DNA from: Liolophura sinensis
Lineage: Eukaryota > Mollusca > Polyplacophora > Chitonida > Chitonidae
Direction of reading: 5' to 3'
Assembly (NCBI RefSeq): GCF_032854445.1
Contig: NC_088297.1
Location: 18,489,127 to 18,553,126 of the forward strand
DNA length: 64,000 nucleotides
The notes beneath the pieces were generated by a model that worked only from the letters and a program-made list of their open reading frames with translations, was not told the origin of the DNA and made no database searches. Below are positions 46,143 to 58,444 of the stretch, one piece after another. Every line of letters starts with the position of its first letter. The first letter of the stretch is position 1. The position numbers were made by a program, and so were the translations under genes.

Positions 46143-47960
46143 TTGTTTGCTGAAACTGAAGCCCACTAATCCTCTTCTGGTGACAACGAAACAAAGACGA
46201 TAAGCGTCGATGACGTCACAGGCTAACTATGGTGCGTTACAATTCAGACAACGTGTCTTAGTACATACAGAGATTTACTGTTACAGTAAATTCAATGTTT
46301 AAAGTGAAAAAGACAAGGTAGTGTTTATCATCGGTATATTTTGTTTATAACGCTCAACTTTCACTTAGTTCACGAAAAGACTTTCGTTTAAGCGTAGGCA
46401 TTTCGGATAAATTTTCAATAGTTTGTCATTTCCCAACTAAGCCTTCAGAGAGCATTTCCTTTGCTTTCAACTGAGCTTGTTGTTTTCACATAACTTTAAC
46501 GGACTCATTCGTCACCCGTGGTATAGCTTGTAAAGACACTGTCTGCTGTTCCAATATCCAAAGCTGTAGAGCTCTTACCGGTGGGTCGTCCCGGAAGTGT
46601 GTAGAACGGTCAACGGTCAACCTCACGGGGCAGGAAATGACTTTGATCTTTGGCGCGTCGGAACTATAGTGCAAAGTGGCTAAATGAGTACGAATGGCAC
46701 GGTGTAAAACCAGTGCATATCGTGTTGGTTGAGAATTGACCCGTGTTAGCAATGTACTCAAAATATCCAACGGGAACCCAAGAGTTCCTCAAGGCTGTGA
46801 TATCATGTTCAGAACCCTTCAATTTTGCTGACTGATGGCAGACTGACAGATGCATGAATCCATTAGAGCCCCCCCCCCCCCGGGCACATGTACGTGTATA
46901 TAGCAACTCTACAAATAGCATTTTCTTTAGGTTTGGATGGCTTATTGACCTGGACTTCGTTTCTTTATTTCAAATCACTTTTCTCATTAATGCTTTAAGT
47001 GGACATCGACAAGAATTCATGCTCGGTGGGATTGAAGATCCACTATTGGTTAAGTATGTCATTTAAGGTTCCGGATGGCAGTGAAGTAAATATTGCTATT
47101 TGTTCGGTGGCCTTAAAATGTTTAATTTTGTGCTTAAAATGTAATTTTTCTAAGCAAAAATTGTAAGCAAAAAATCGCTATGCTTTTTATTTTGTTAATA
47201 ATTATGCAACAAAATCACATTTTAATTTTCATGTAGATCTGCAGCACAAGTTACGAGACTTCACGTTATTATTTATAATAGGGGCATGAATCAACTGTTG
47301 TGTCTGTAACCAAACCGCCTGAAGCAGTATAGCTGCATAATTCAACAGGGTTGGAAACCGGAAATTACTCGAGAACCGGAAGTGATCTTGGTACCGGAAA
47401 TCCCAGATCGGAAATACCCCGTTCACACTTTTTTGGCCGCAAGGGATTAAATTCCTCAAGCAAGACGGAGCTTTTATAATGACTCGAGTACATTCTCCAG
47501 CTTAGAGTAAAACACAAGGGAACGGGCTGATTGATTGGTGAACATAGCGTTAATAAAGGAGAGTGGTTAGATTCTAGTGCATTTGAATTGAATACATTGT
47601 TTAACCGCATTTGTAACTGCTGGTTAAGCTTATTTTGAATGGATTCGATACCCAGATTTAGTATTTTTTTTATAATTTAGATAAGATGCTTTTAACCTGA
47701 CTTTAAAAAGAAATGCTTCCACAAATTTGGATACGGCTGCATACGCCCTTGCCTTGGCGTTAGTCCGAGTAGTGTTTCATATAGGGGTAAATTCTTATCT
47801 TTCAATGGGCTAAGTAACAATGAACATCCTGTCCGACATGTACTGCCGTTGTTATCCGACCATATATTCAGGCAGCGCTGATTCAGTGGATCATAAAGCT
47901 ATTCACCAAAACCCCCCAAAAAACCCAAAGGATTTTACGGTCGATTTATATCAAACCGCG
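46143..47960. other. No supported feature
   Basis: Overlapping minus-strand frames at 46486-46921 include a possible donor (CCACCG|GTAAGAGC) but no domain. A poly-C run lies at about 46869. Confidence 0.4.
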
Positions 47961-48026
47961 CTGACGTATACGTGAAATATTCTTGAGTACGGCGTAAAAC
48001 ACCAATCAGATAAATAAAAAAATATA
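47961..48026 (+). repeat. SINE-B 3' tail
   Basis: GTGAAATATTCTTGAGTACG, GCGTAAAACACCAATC and AAAT repeats; only the last 60 or so bases remain. Confidence 0.75.
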
Positions 48027-48825
48027 ACAAAACGAAAAACTTTGGTCTTAATTCCACCTGGTGTAATGGTGTATACGTTTGAAGCCAGAGTTCGGTGACT
48101 TGTGGGTTAGCGGCTTTACTTGTCTGATTTCCACAAATGTCGCTTCGACACGCGCCATTGAATGAAATAAAAGCGTCTGGGTATCTGGCACGGAACAGAG
48201 ATAAAGGGATTGGAATTTGCCACTGAGACCTTCCAGGAGGGTAATTCTAACCTTGGTTATTGGACACACTTTAAGGGAGTTGACCATCAAAGCAGGCCTG
48301 TCTAGGCATTGATTCTGTCTCAATCATTTGGGATAACCTAGGGATACCTCAAGTCAGTAGGCATCACTGAAGGTGTTTGGTCTATTTGGAAGACAATGAG
48401 TTTTGCCACTGAACTTCACTGCACAGAAAGCCTAGAATCAACGGACTGGTATCAGTCGCATTTTGAACACTCTTGCGCGTTTTTATGATATTTTGTTGCA
48501 AGAAGAAAAAGCAAACATGATTTGCAGTTGTGGGAAGCTAGGTTAGTTCCGTAACTGTGGGGTCATATTTCATTTATGTGTCAGGTTAGGCTTTATAATT
48601 GGGAACTAAGACACGTTATAAGATGGCGAGGGGTTTAGTGTCCGGTGTTTTCAGTATGGCATTCGGAAAAAGTAAAACTGTACAAATGCATTATTTCAAC
48701 GTAAGAAAGCTGGAGTGAAATATCTCATAAAATTACGAACTAAAAAAGCAATACTGGAAGTGAGAACAAATCTCAATCAAACAAACCAACAAACTAAGCA
48801 ATTTTGATGTGTAATTTGAATTGTT
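48027..48825. other. No supported feature
   Basis: No repeat or gene signal recognised. Confidence 0.45.
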
Positions 48826-48915
48826 TTTTTTTATTTCTTTATTTATTTGACGGGCATTTTACGCCGTACTCAAGAATATTTCACTTTCACGACAGCGGCC
48901 AGAGGAAACCGGACA
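48826..48915 (-). repeat. SINE-B 3' end, minus strand
   Basis: TTATTTCTTTATTTATTTGA, TTTTACGCCGTACTCAAGAA, TATTTCACTTTCACGAC, then GAGGAAACCGGACAG. Confidence 0.75.
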
Positions 48916-49837
48916 GTTAAGTGTAATTTGGCAAAAAATTCGCCGATGAAAGGACACAAAATACAGGATTACGTTTCGGTTTCAACTGACAGCGGCAAAC
49001 ATTGTGACAACCTTGGTATCTCCGCCTTGATGTCATTTGTTTTACAACAGCATGTATGATATTCCAAAGATTACATCGGTTTTGCGTTCAAGTATTGTAT
49101 ATCCTGTAACACTGGATATGTTTCAGTGAAGCCATATCGCTATATCCTAGGCATTCTAGACGTGAAGCAGAAATCAAAATGCAGGTTTGCCCTCAAGGTA
49201 CATCTCACACCCAGAATCAAAGATATTTTGCAAGGGATATAAAAAAATCGCGTAATCTAGTGTTTTATTACATGCACATATTATAACAAGGAAATCGTAA
49301 AACATTCATGTCAGTGATAAACTATGTTTTCTCCGTGTTCATTGCTTTGGGCCATGTCAACGATAATGCGTTGAAGACGCTCATGTGCCTTACCACTTGT
49401 CTTCAACCGTTAAAGTCAGCACATCTTTACGTCACATGTTCACCAGTAACTTGTCACAGCTCGGTGGTTTACGCCTGGTACTCCGGTTTCCTATACCCTT
49501 AATAACAGCTGACATCGTATAAGTGAAAAGTTTTTGGCTGTGGAGTTAAACAACCATAAAAAATGTAAACAAATACATAAAATATACTTATTATTGCTGT
49601 CTACACTGTCTTATGTTGTCTTCACATGTCATTTTACGTCAAAGGGTACTGACACGATTTTACAGTACAAAAAGAACAATATCTGGTAGAAATAACAACT
49701 TTGCTTTAAATACGATTCTTGTGATGGGTCATTTTATTTCGGTCAAGAAATAAGACTTCCCCATTCCCATTGCCAACGACTGTCAGCATGTTAAACCTAT
49801 GTGTAGGCCTGTAGGCATTGCCATGTCATGGGCTGTA
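48916..49837. other. No supported feature, faint SINE-B trace at 49480-49550
   Basis: CCGGTTTCCTATACCC followed by CATCGTATAAGTGAAAAG suggests one more highly degraded SINE-B tail. Nothing else was recognised. Confidence 0.4.
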
Positions 49838-50010
49838 TTCATTTATTTATTTTATTTTATTTGTGTTTTACACCGAATATTTCACTTATATAACAGCAGC
49901 GAGCATTATGGTGAAAGGAAACCGGGCAGGGTCCGGAGGAAACCCACGACCATCCGCAGGTTGCTGAATGACCTTCCAATTCACGGCCGGAGAGGAAGCC
50001 AACATGAGCT
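49838..50010 (-). mobile_element. SINE-B, minus strand, head lost
   Basis: A TTTA-rich tail, GTGTTTTACACCGAATATTT, GCATTATGGTGAAAGGAAAC, CACGACCATCCGCAGGTTGC and GGCCGGAGAGGAAGCCAACA are present; the tRNA-like head is not. Confidence 0.82.
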
Positions 50011-51000
50011 GAAGTTTTACATTTGGGTGCTGAGACGGGTGTACAATTCTTTATCCCATTTTGAACGAGCCACTGCCCAACCCACCGCTCAATTGTAGTG
50101 GGGCCAGGTTTGTACCTAATTAACTTCGTGTCCAGAGACTGACATCTGTTCAGAGCAATACATAGGATTGTTCAAATAAAGGTTATTACAATGCATGTAG
50201 TCAATAAAAAGGGAGATTTGAAGTAAATCATCACTTCGCCGTGTCCTGCAGTCTGAAGGGTCGACAGTTCGGATGCGTAATAAACTCTGACAGCCGTTAG
50301 CTGAAAACTGCTTGATTAACCGGCTTTCCTCTACAGAAAATGTCCGATAAAAATCTCTATCAGTCAGCAATCTGCCGAGTTTGCCTTCTGATGGAGTGTG
50401 TACAGTACTTGAGGAACCGGCTCGGTTGGCCAATATCGCCTAGTCACCGTTCGAATGACAGGTCACTTGGTTCCGACAGACTACGACGTTGGTCTGATCA
50501 AAAATAGGAGACAGTAAACAGAAAACACTGCTGATACATCGATTGTTTAACCCACCCGTTGCATCGCCCCAAGCACCAGCGAGAGTCTTATGAATGACAA
50601 AGCTTCGTCAACCGTTTTTACGTGAGAGTATCTGTCGCCCAAAGCTGTAGGCTGGGACCAGTTAAGCACCATCTTTAATAATTGATCTGACCAAGTCAAG
50701 ACGCCATGCAGGGAAACGCAAAGCGATTAGCACGCCACCGTAGAGGTTCAAGGAGTGCTAAATCATGTTTATAAATTATTACACATACCTGTCACCTACT
50801 AGGAGTGGTTTGCGAGATTAACACTTGCTCATTAATGTCAAGCAAATGAGTAGCTTGTCAACCCATTGTTCTCTTTTATCTGTTATCTGTAACTTCCAAA
50901 GCGGCTCCTTGCCACGCCAAAACAGGCGCATAGTTAGTAAGCCAAAATAAGCCACTTGTCGACTTTTCCAGTTCACCATCTGTTTCCTTGTAAGGTTTCG
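50011..51000. other. No supported feature
   Basis: A 105-codon minus-strand frame (50433-50116) starts at TTG and follows an in-frame stop. It might be part of an exon, but no domain is recognised. Confidence 0.4.
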
Positions 51001-51085
51001 ATCCTAAATGCATAAATAGTAGCAATGGCTTAAGCAGAATTAGGTAAAAAATGCAGTGATTGCAATTTATTAGACGTCACTATAT
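51001..51085 (-). repeat. Element C fragment, minus strand
   Basis: ATGCATAAATAGTAGCAATG, GCTTAAGCAGAATTAGGTAA and TGCAATTTATTAGACGTCAC are exact family markers. Confidence 0.7.
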
Positions 51086-51089
51086 GACA

Positions 51090-51322
51090 TAATGACCCGT
51101 GGTTAGAACGCCAGCGCGGCCCAATGACCCAGGGACATCTCACCAATGCGGTTGGTCGGAGTTCGTCCAGTTTATGCTGTCTTCCTCTCCGGCCGCACGT
51201 CACAAGGTCCTCTAGCAACCTGCAGACCTCAGACCTATAATGCTGCCCGCTGTCGTATAAGTGACATTTTCTTGCGTACGGCGTAAAACCCTTGTCAAAT
51301 AAATAAGTAAATAAATAAATCA
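51090..51322 (+). mobile_element. SINE-B, degenerate
   Basis: Part of the head (GTGGTTAGAACGCCAGCGC), CTCACCAATGCGGTTGGTCG, CTTCCTCTCCGGCCGCACGT, CTGCCCGCTGTCGTATAAGT and an (AAAT)n tail. It starts right after an element C fragment. Confidence 0.8.
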
Positions 51323-51960
51323 AATATTAACCAACGTACAGGAAATAGTATAATTCTCGTAAACCTGGATATACTCGTTCAAGAAATAGATTCTTTGAAA
51401 CGAAATAAACGCACGTCCAATTGGTGGAGTGAACGAACTAATGGTAACCGGTATGACATGGCACCACTATGTCAGTTTTGGCAAATGGGCCGATAAGACA
51501 CTGAAAGAATAGAGTAATAACCTCCTTTTTGGTACACGGTATTCCCGCAGAGAAAGATTTTGGAATTTATTCACCGATGCTTTACTACTGATAATAGTAC
51601 TGTCTAACTACTATTAAACACAGTATTCCATCAGGTGTTTGACATCCAGAGGAAAAAAATCCATGTGTTCACTCCCGGATAACTGGTATCAAATGTGGTC
51701 ACTGCCGGAAAACTGTTATCAGTTGTGTCACAAGAACATTGCGAGTCTGTGGTGATCGATCGACTTCTTCGTCTCCATCATACCTTATCTGACAACAACG
51801 TATATTAATCTGCCTGACTGACTAGTGCCAGATGGCTCCGCAAAATTTGGGGTGGCATTCAAAAGGCACTGTCAATGTAGAGTCTTTACCGCTTGGAGTA
51901 ACTCGGGTGTAAAGTCTGTAGTCTGTTGTTCAGTCCTGCTTTTGTGGGCGAATTAGTTAC
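51323..51960. other. No supported feature
   Basis: A short duplicated phrase (GTCACTCCCGGATAACTG-like and GTCACTGCCGGAAAACTG) near 51670-51710 was the only structure noted. Confidence 0.4.
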
Positions 51961-52570
51961 GAGTTATTCATGCATCGATGGAGGACAATGGTCATATCGG
52001 CTTGGAACCGAACTGCTATTGCGCTGGAAAGGGTAACCCATTTGGGATAGAACCATTCATGATGTCACAGCTACTAAAGTAATACCTATCTTACTTTATT
52101 GATTTTAGGCCGTACTGGTACTCAAAACAAATGTCCATGCAGCTTGGAGCCGAGTCGCCATTACGCAGGATATATAGTATACCATTTGTCATATTACCGT
52201 TCATGGTAGTAACGGTTATATCTATCTTATTTTATGTGGGTGGCCGAGGTGCTTAACAAAGCTCAATGACCCTGGGGCCTCTCTCCAATGCAATCTCTAT
52301 GACTTTAAGTCCAGCTCACGATGCTCTCTTCTCTGGCGGTACGTGGGAAGGTTTTCTCAGCAGCCTGCGCATAGTCGTGTGTTTTCCCCGGGGTCTGTCG
52401 GGTTTCCTGCAACGATAATGCTGGCCGCCGTTCATAATAGTACGGTTAAAAGCTCTCTTATTTCATTGATGTTTTAGCCCGTACTCAAAACAGTGGCTAT
52501 TTCATCTTGGAAACGGGTCGCCATTTCGCTGAAAGGGGTGTTCCATTTCATAATAGTACACACTCCCAAA
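51961..52570. repeat. Degenerate tandem repeat of about 130 bp, split by a SINE-B
   Basis: CAGCTTGGAGCCGAGTCGCC, GATATATAGTATACCATTTG, TAGTAACGGTTATATCTATC and TTTTAGGCCGTACTGGTACT recur in diverged form three times: about 51985, 52115 and 52480. The SINE at 52236-52440 lies between the second and third units. Confidence 0.65.
52236..52440 (+). mobile_element. SINE-B inside a tandem repeat
   Basis: GGGTGGCCGAGGTGCTTAAC is a degraded head. TGACCCTGGGGCCTCTCTCC, TTTAAGTCCAGCTCACGATG, CGTACGTGGGAAGG and GATAATGCTGGCCGCCGTTC follow; the 3' tail is missing. Similar CAT-TAGTA-CGGTTA words flank it, but they may be array units and not a target duplication. Confidence 0.8.
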
Positions 52571-54305
52571 GTAAACAATTTTTATCAGTCATTTATTATA
52601 AACAGAACAAAAAATTATTACCGAAAAACTGAATCCAAACCAGGGATGAAAATCTAAATAGCTTGTACGCACATCTAATTCTCTCAGGCTTGCAAAATGT
52701 ACACACCCCAGCAAATTCGTACAAAGTTCACGTTAATTCCAAGGGCACAGGGTTGGAAGATTTAGCATGAGATGAGCACTGAGTGTGCTCAAAATCGGGT
52801 TGCATATGGAAACACAAATCACAGAGGCACTCAAAACATCCTGTTAGGATGAAGGATTCAACTTCAAATTTGCATCAATGCGGATTGTTGCATCTTTAAC
52901 GTTTTTTCTTTCTTTCTAGTTCTTTCTTTGACTCCATTGGAAAAAACTGACGGAAAACTAATGTTGTTGTCTCCGGTTTTATGTGAAATTCGTGGCCTTT
53001 TCCCCCAATTTTAGAATTTTCTATCAAATGATATACTATATAAAGGGACAAAACAAGCGTCTCGTTGTTTTGATCGCGCTACATCAGCGTACTGTTTGTT
53101 TAATTCGATATTCCTTTTACATGGTGACGTATAAATTAGATCATATCAAAGTGCGCTAAAGAGTACATTTGTACGAAGACCCAGTTATTTCTAGACATTA
53201 AAAGATATAGGAGAGGACAATAAATTGACTTCTCTCACTAGCGGAAAATTACTCGTAAGTGATACGGAGGAATGTCAGTTTGAATCTAGGTTGATGGATA
53301 CGAATGCATTGGTATCGTGTAATATACTGGAACACATATAGTAACATTGGTCGGTCGATTTTATCCCGTTAGAGACATGAGAAGGGGGGCTCTGTTAGGG
53401 AAATTTTGACATAGGTTAGACTCAGTAGTCCTTCTTTCCAGATAACTGTGAAACATCAGTGTTTTTTTTTTAAAGCACAGAGGATTTTGAAATTCATATT
53501 CAAAACATAGAAAATGGAATTAATTGTTCATTGTTGCAATGCAAGCCCATGTCAGATGCACAAGGCAAACGTTTACCAGGAACAAAGAAGTCATTTTCAT
53601 TTTGACTCCCAGCAATTAACCTGTCATCAGTACCCTGATGAGACTAAAGTGGATTTTCAGGCGTCATCTGCCCCTTTTGTTAGAGCATATCTGTCTGTGT
53701 GTCAGAGGTTTAGCGTCTGGGGAACGAGAGCGCTCGGATAAGCCCAAGGTTGAGTCTTCTGATCTCTACTTGTTAATGATGTGTTGTGCTGTTAGCGTTT
53801 TAAGGGTGCTGACAGGTCTTTCTTGAGCTTGTCTGGGTTAACATGCATGTAACAAAAATGTATTAGACTTACTTGACCGAATTTGTGCTTTGCTGCTTAA
53901 ACCTCCTTAGAGAAATACATAAAAGGCTGTTTATCCTTTATAGGGAAGTAGTCTTTCTCGCCCAGGGAAAATTTTCTGTTATAGTTTAACCTCAACAACT
54001 GTTCTCCTAACAGAGATTCCTGTGTTAAATGTGTGACTTTTTGCCAAATATCAGGCTTTCGTCACTGCTCTGGTTTTACACCTGTATTTATTTATTTCAT
54101 TTCGTTTCATATATGGAGAGTATACAGACACAAATATGGTAGCTTTTGGTGAGAGTGAAGATCTGAAGAACTTGTTCTTCACCAAAATCAGGAAAAATTC
54201 ATTTATACAACGTAAATAATTCTAATGTACAACAATAATTGTAATGTAGTGTAGAACAAATAATCAAACTGTTAGTTCACAGGTAAATCTTTAGTCATTT
54301 TAGAT
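52571..54305. other. No supported feature
   Basis: A weak element C-like trace (TTTGCCAAATATCAGGCTTT and CACTGCTCTGGTTTTACAC) lies near 54040-54090. Frames at 53514-53826 are unrecognised. Confidence 0.4.
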
Positions 54306-54445
54306 TTGATTAATATTTTACTCCGTATTCAAGAATATTTTACTTAAATCATGCGGCCTGTCAGATACCTCACAATGGCAGGTGATTCAGTTCGGGCACC
54401 CTGGTGGCCTTCAAACATAAAGCTGGTCGCCTTCGTATAAGACAA
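54306..54445. repeat. SINE-B fragments, mixed orientation
   Basis: TATTTTACTCCGTATTCAAG is minus-strand tail; ATAAAGCTGGTCGCCTTCGT is plus-strand body. A rearranged pair, similar to 36940-37084. Confidence 0.5.
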
Positions 54446-54699
54446 AAAGTTCATGAGAACACCTTCCATAAAGTGGATGAATAAGTTATCAACGCTAAAC
54501 CATAGATGTCTTATGTGTAGAGTTTATGGAGAAGGAAAGAACGTATATTTCGATCGAGAATCAGAAGTAATGTTTCCAAGTGTTATATCTTATCGGTCTA
54601 CAGCCAGTCTTGCTGCCTTTGCCTTAATGCTCACCATCTGCAAACATTCTAACAAAGAACGCATGTGCTCGAAGAAATAAACCTGGCGAATTTTCAGGT

Positions 54700-54960
54700 T
54701 CCAGTTTTTACAAATCAATGCATCGAAACAGACATTCGTATACCAGCCGTCAACCAAAATGGACGTTCCAGGTCAATAATTGCCAGGCCAATTCCCAAAA
54801 CTACGTATGACACAAACCATCCAAGAACTAAGAAAGTATATAAAGAACGAAAACAGGACGGATTGGTGCAAAGAGAAGTCAACAGTTTTCAATGATCTTG
54901 GAAAGACGCAGGGTATGTTCTGAGGGACTGAGTGAAATCAGTTTTCAAATCTTGTACCTA
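54700..54960 (-). repeat. Element D, minus strand
   Basis: CATCGAAACAGACATTCGTA, TACCAGCCGTCAACCAAAAT, GCCAGGCCAATTCCCAAAAC, AAGAAAGTATATAAAG, GTCAACAGTTTTCAATGATC and AAATCAGTTTTCAAATCTTG match D in reverse order. Confidence 0.75.
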
Positions 54961-55184
54961 AGTTGTCGACAACGAAACATGTATCTGAGATGTGCTTTAA
55001 TTGCAACTGTTTATATATCCAACGTGGCGAGCTAATTCAACACGATGAATACACCGTCCCTAGCTTGGGTTTGTCAGAATCATGAAGCTGAGTGCCAGAT
55101 ATTCTGGATGCTCTGTCCATATTTACTTTCAAGAGAATTATACTATATATTGTGAAACATGGTCTCTTGTCAACTTATCTCAGT

Positions 55185-55320
55185 CCTGCTCTCATTATAT
55201 CTGTTCATGCAAATGCTTAAATAGTAGCGATTTGCTCATCCCCATACGCAGACTTAAGTAAAATATACTCAGTAGTGTTAACTGCAATTTATTAGATGTC
55301 ACTGGTCTAGAATTACTCAA
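55185..55320 (-). repeat. Element C fragment, minus strand
   Basis: GTTCATGCAAATGCTTAAAT, AGTAGCGATT, TGCAATTTATTAGATGTCAC and TGGTCTAGAATTACTC are reverse-strand C markers. Confidence 0.7.
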
Positions 55321-55970
55321 AAAGCTGTTTTGTCAATATACTTAATACATAAACACATTAAAACAATACAAAGAGAGCAGGTCTTGTGGATACATAGTCC
55401 ACCAGCAAAAACGGATGTACATGGCACGTGACAAGTACGCAAATATATTCCTCCTCGTTGACTTGCCCCTCTGAACGTCCATCTCATGAGAAGGAAGAGC
55501 GAATCCCTCTGAAGGGAAACAGACACTTACGATCAGAGATGATCACCTCTACCATTAGCGAGTTACTCTGATCAAACAGATTTTTATATCAGCCGATTTG
55601 TAGAATGGATTTAGTCTTGGTATTAGTGGCCGTCTCAGAGAAGTGAAATCCTATTACAGCCTCTCTACTACCGTTGCTATCGTTCCGCCGCAGAATGTAG
55701 TTTCCGCTCACAGCCACTTTAACCCGGCTCAAGCGTTTGATTGCTCCATTTTCAAGGCGAGGCCAAGGACCTTTGAAGTTGCAGTGGAGTCTTCTCGTCA
55801 GAATTCATGGGGAAAATCGATTCGAGATGTTGCCCGCCTTTCTAAAGTCTCTTACGCTCAAGGCTTGGGTTGTCTTGTCGCACCAAGTCGCTCAATAAAA
55901 CACGCCCTCTGGTGGTGTCTTCGGCTGACCAGGGAGGTAATCTTGTCTGTTGATTGCGTGCTGAAGAGAC
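55321..55970. other. No supported gene; part of a 151-codon open frame
   Basis: The plus-strand frame 55643-56098 has no in-frame ATG near its start and ends in the repeat at 55976. I see no domain. Confidence 0.4.
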
Positions 55971-55975
55971 CCCGC

Positions 55976-56118
55976 AGCAATACGAGATGGACTGCCACGG
56001 TGATATCACTCAGCAACACGAGATGGGCTGCCACAGTGATATCGCTCAGCAAAACAAGATGGGCTGTCACAGTGATATCACTCAGCAACATGAGATGATA
56101 AAACAGTGATATCTCTCA
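55976..56118. repeat. 36-bp tandem repeat, about 4 units
   Basis: CAGCAACACGAGATGGGCTG plus CCACAGTGATATCGCT repeats three times, with a fourth shortened unit. Units differ at few sites. It does not resemble the other 36-bp array at 4.15 kb. Confidence 0.88.
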
Positions 56119-56590
56119 GCTCAGACGTGACTTGTCATTTCACAAGAATAGTTCAATGCTATGACAGTTATATCCTTCGAGATATAAACGACAGTAAACA
56201 TACCCGCACAACACTTGTATTGATCTATGTGTAAACACTAATCGACACCCCGAAATACAACAACAACAGAAACTGACATGCCGCGTGTGTTTTATTCACA
56301 TATTTAGCTTATTCTACGTCGTACGTTGGAAAGTCTGCCAGCAACAACGACAAGGTTCGTTAACAAACGTGCTGATCCACCAAAAAGCGTAGCATAATGT
56401 AAAAACATAGACACTCCTCAAAAAAGTGATAGGCACATATCTGACGTTTCAATATTTGGACAAAAATTTGTTTGTCATCTTCAGGATACTGAAGATCACT
56501 CATTGAAAGGTCAAATATCTCTACTTTTTCATTATGCTAAACAAGAATATTGGTGTGATTATTCAAGTCCCATTCAATTTGACCTGTGTT
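56119..56590. other. No supported feature
   Basis: A faint SINE-B-like phrase (GTACGTTGGAAAGTCTGCCA then GCAACAACGAC) lies at about 56320. Confidence 0.4.
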
Positions 56591-56604
56591 TTATTCTCAT
56601 ATTC

Positions 56605-56905
56605 ATCTCATCATGGCTTTTTTTCCGAACGAACGGAAGGTCTGTCAGCTACTTGAAGACGATCGTGTAGGCTTCATCAGGCCCTCCTCGATTTCCTCCC
56701 ATCATAATGCTGGTCGATCTTCTATTAGTGAAATAGCATCCTGGCTTCTTTTCTGATCGTGCGAAACGCCTGCTAGCAACCTAAGGATGGTCGTGGGGTT
56801 TCACCCGGGCTTTCCCGATTTTCTCCGACCCTAGTTCTGGCCGCCATCCTATCAGTGAAGTATTGTTGAGAACGGTGAGAAACACCAATCAAATTAATAT
56901 ATAAA
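56605..56905 (+). repeat. Two adjacent degenerate SINE-B copies
   Basis: The first (to about 56740) has CGGAAGGTCTGTCAGC, ATCATAATGCTGGTCGATCT and ATTAGTGAAATAGC. The second has CCTGCTAGCAACCTAAGGAT, GGTCGTGGGGTTTCACCCGG, CTGGCCGCCATCCTATCAGT and GAGAAACACCAATCAAATTA. Both lack heads and lie in tandem. Confidence 0.7.
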
Positions 56906-57177
56906 ACAGCTAATATTCAGTTATTTTGATTGACGTTTAATGGATCACGGCAATATGCTCAGTCTTCTAATTGTTTGAAAAAAAAACATATGTAGTAAAA
57001 TTGGGTAGTTTAAATACAGTATCGCAGGACGTTAAGAGGACAGTCTAAACCACAATGCATACACTGGCAAAATCAGTTCCAGAAAGCCTCGTATTATCTC
57101 GCGCCCGGCGGACAGTTCAGTAACATGAAACATTGATGTACACATTTTCGCCACTGACCTTTCGCCGCTTGAGTTGC

Positions 57178-57326
57178 CTGTAGACTAAGCATCCCCGAGG
57201 CCTGGTCCGTTTGCATTGTTTTAATGTTATGATAAGAAAAATGTGATTACAGGCTAGCAACAAGACGCCATTTTTATTACCAAATTCTGCTTAAGTCATG
57301 GTGTTTTGGAGCATTTAAATTTTGTC
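57178..57326 (+). repeat. Element C, left half
   Basis: CTGTAGACTAAGCATCCCCG, AGGCCTGGTCCGTTTGCATT, ACCAAATTCTGCTTAAGTCA and GGAGCATTTAAATT are clear. The element stops where SINE-E begins and is not resumed on the other side. Confidence 0.75.
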
Positions 57327-57632
57327 GTACCAAAGACCAAAAAAAAAATTAATGGTACTGGTTGTCGCCTCTCTTGGCGCTCAGCATTAAAGGGTTAGAG
57401 CAAGGACAGATGACTGGTTGGCCCCGTGTCAGTATAATGTGACCGGGAGGGGTGTCGTGCCTGATATCTTCGGCATGACACTTCAGTGTCGGCAGCACTT
57501 TGGCGGCATCTACTCTGTGTGCAACAGGACGACACAGTATTATATGTACACACACCTAATGACCCTTTGTCGTGACATGACTGAAAAATTGTACAACGTT
57601 AAATCCTGGCATTCATTTATTCATTCCAATGC
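57327..57632 (+). mobile_element. SINE-E, body and tail
   Basis: GTCGTACCAAAGACC, TGGTACTGGTTGTCGCCTCT, CTTGGCGCTCAGCATTAAAG, GACTGGTTGGCCCCGTGTCA, GATATCTTCGGCATGACACT, GACGACACAGTATTATATGT, ATGACTGAAAAATTGTACAA and an ATTC-rich end. The tRNA head is missing. It abuts a truncated element C. Confidence 0.85.
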
Positions 57633-58444
57633 AACTTGTTGAGGTTGAGATGTTGGGAATCGATGGTATATACATGTGCATATTATCACAAGCATGACGT
57701 AGGCTGGACCGCGTTTAAAACACTAAAGCGCCGCCATTTACCGGGTACTTAACAAACTTTCATAGTGAAACCCGGCAGAGAAAGACAAATATAATTAGAT
57801 TTTTTTAGCAATATTTTCTTCTAATAAATTAAATTGACTAACCCACAAAGCATGGCTAAATGTTTCTTCAAAATCAATAAATACAACTGAAAATTGTAAC
57901 GCTTTAATACGTTTGACTATCAGAGAAAATAGAATTCCAGTTCATCCATTCAAGCATATTTAAAGATGTACATGTATTAAAGAGTATTAATATTTAAACT
58001 TCACTTCTAATACATCAAAACGCATTACACAGGCTTATTGTGTGAGTTTGAAGTAAACGTAACATTAAAACCCAAATCTGGTGACATATAAAAACAGGTT
58101 TTAAGATGATCAATGGTTTTCGGCGATGCCGATAATTCTACTTCAATCACATTTACGCTTTTTCTTGTTACTTGAGAAAATGGCAAATGTGCAACCAATT
58201 AGCTTGATGAAGAAAGTCCGTCTCATTAGTTAAATAAATAAACGTCCATGCATTAAGATGTTAAATATGTGCTCACAGTTTTTCTGTGAAAATTCACGGA
58301 AAGATTTCTTGATATTAAAAGGGAGATTTTCCCCGCATGGACACAAGAGTCCACAGCTTTTCTCCTTTCTTTCGTTCCCTGAAACAAGTTGCATTTTTTC
58401 TGTATATGTGTTAACGGGTTTTCGTGATAGTATACGAAAACAGT
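57633..58444. other. No supported feature
   Basis: AT-rich sequence without recognised repeats or genes. Confidence 0.45.

Noticed and set aside
46486-46921. Overlapping minus-strand frames with a possible splice donor
   Set aside because: Two frames compete over the same bases and neither encodes a recognisable domain.
50116-50433. 105-codon minus-strand frame
   Set aside because: Starts at TTG directly after an in-frame stop, no domain, no clear splice sites.
55643-56098. 151-codon plus-strand open frame
   Set aside because: It starts at GTG, lacks an early ATG and ends in a 36-bp tandem repeat that inflates its length.
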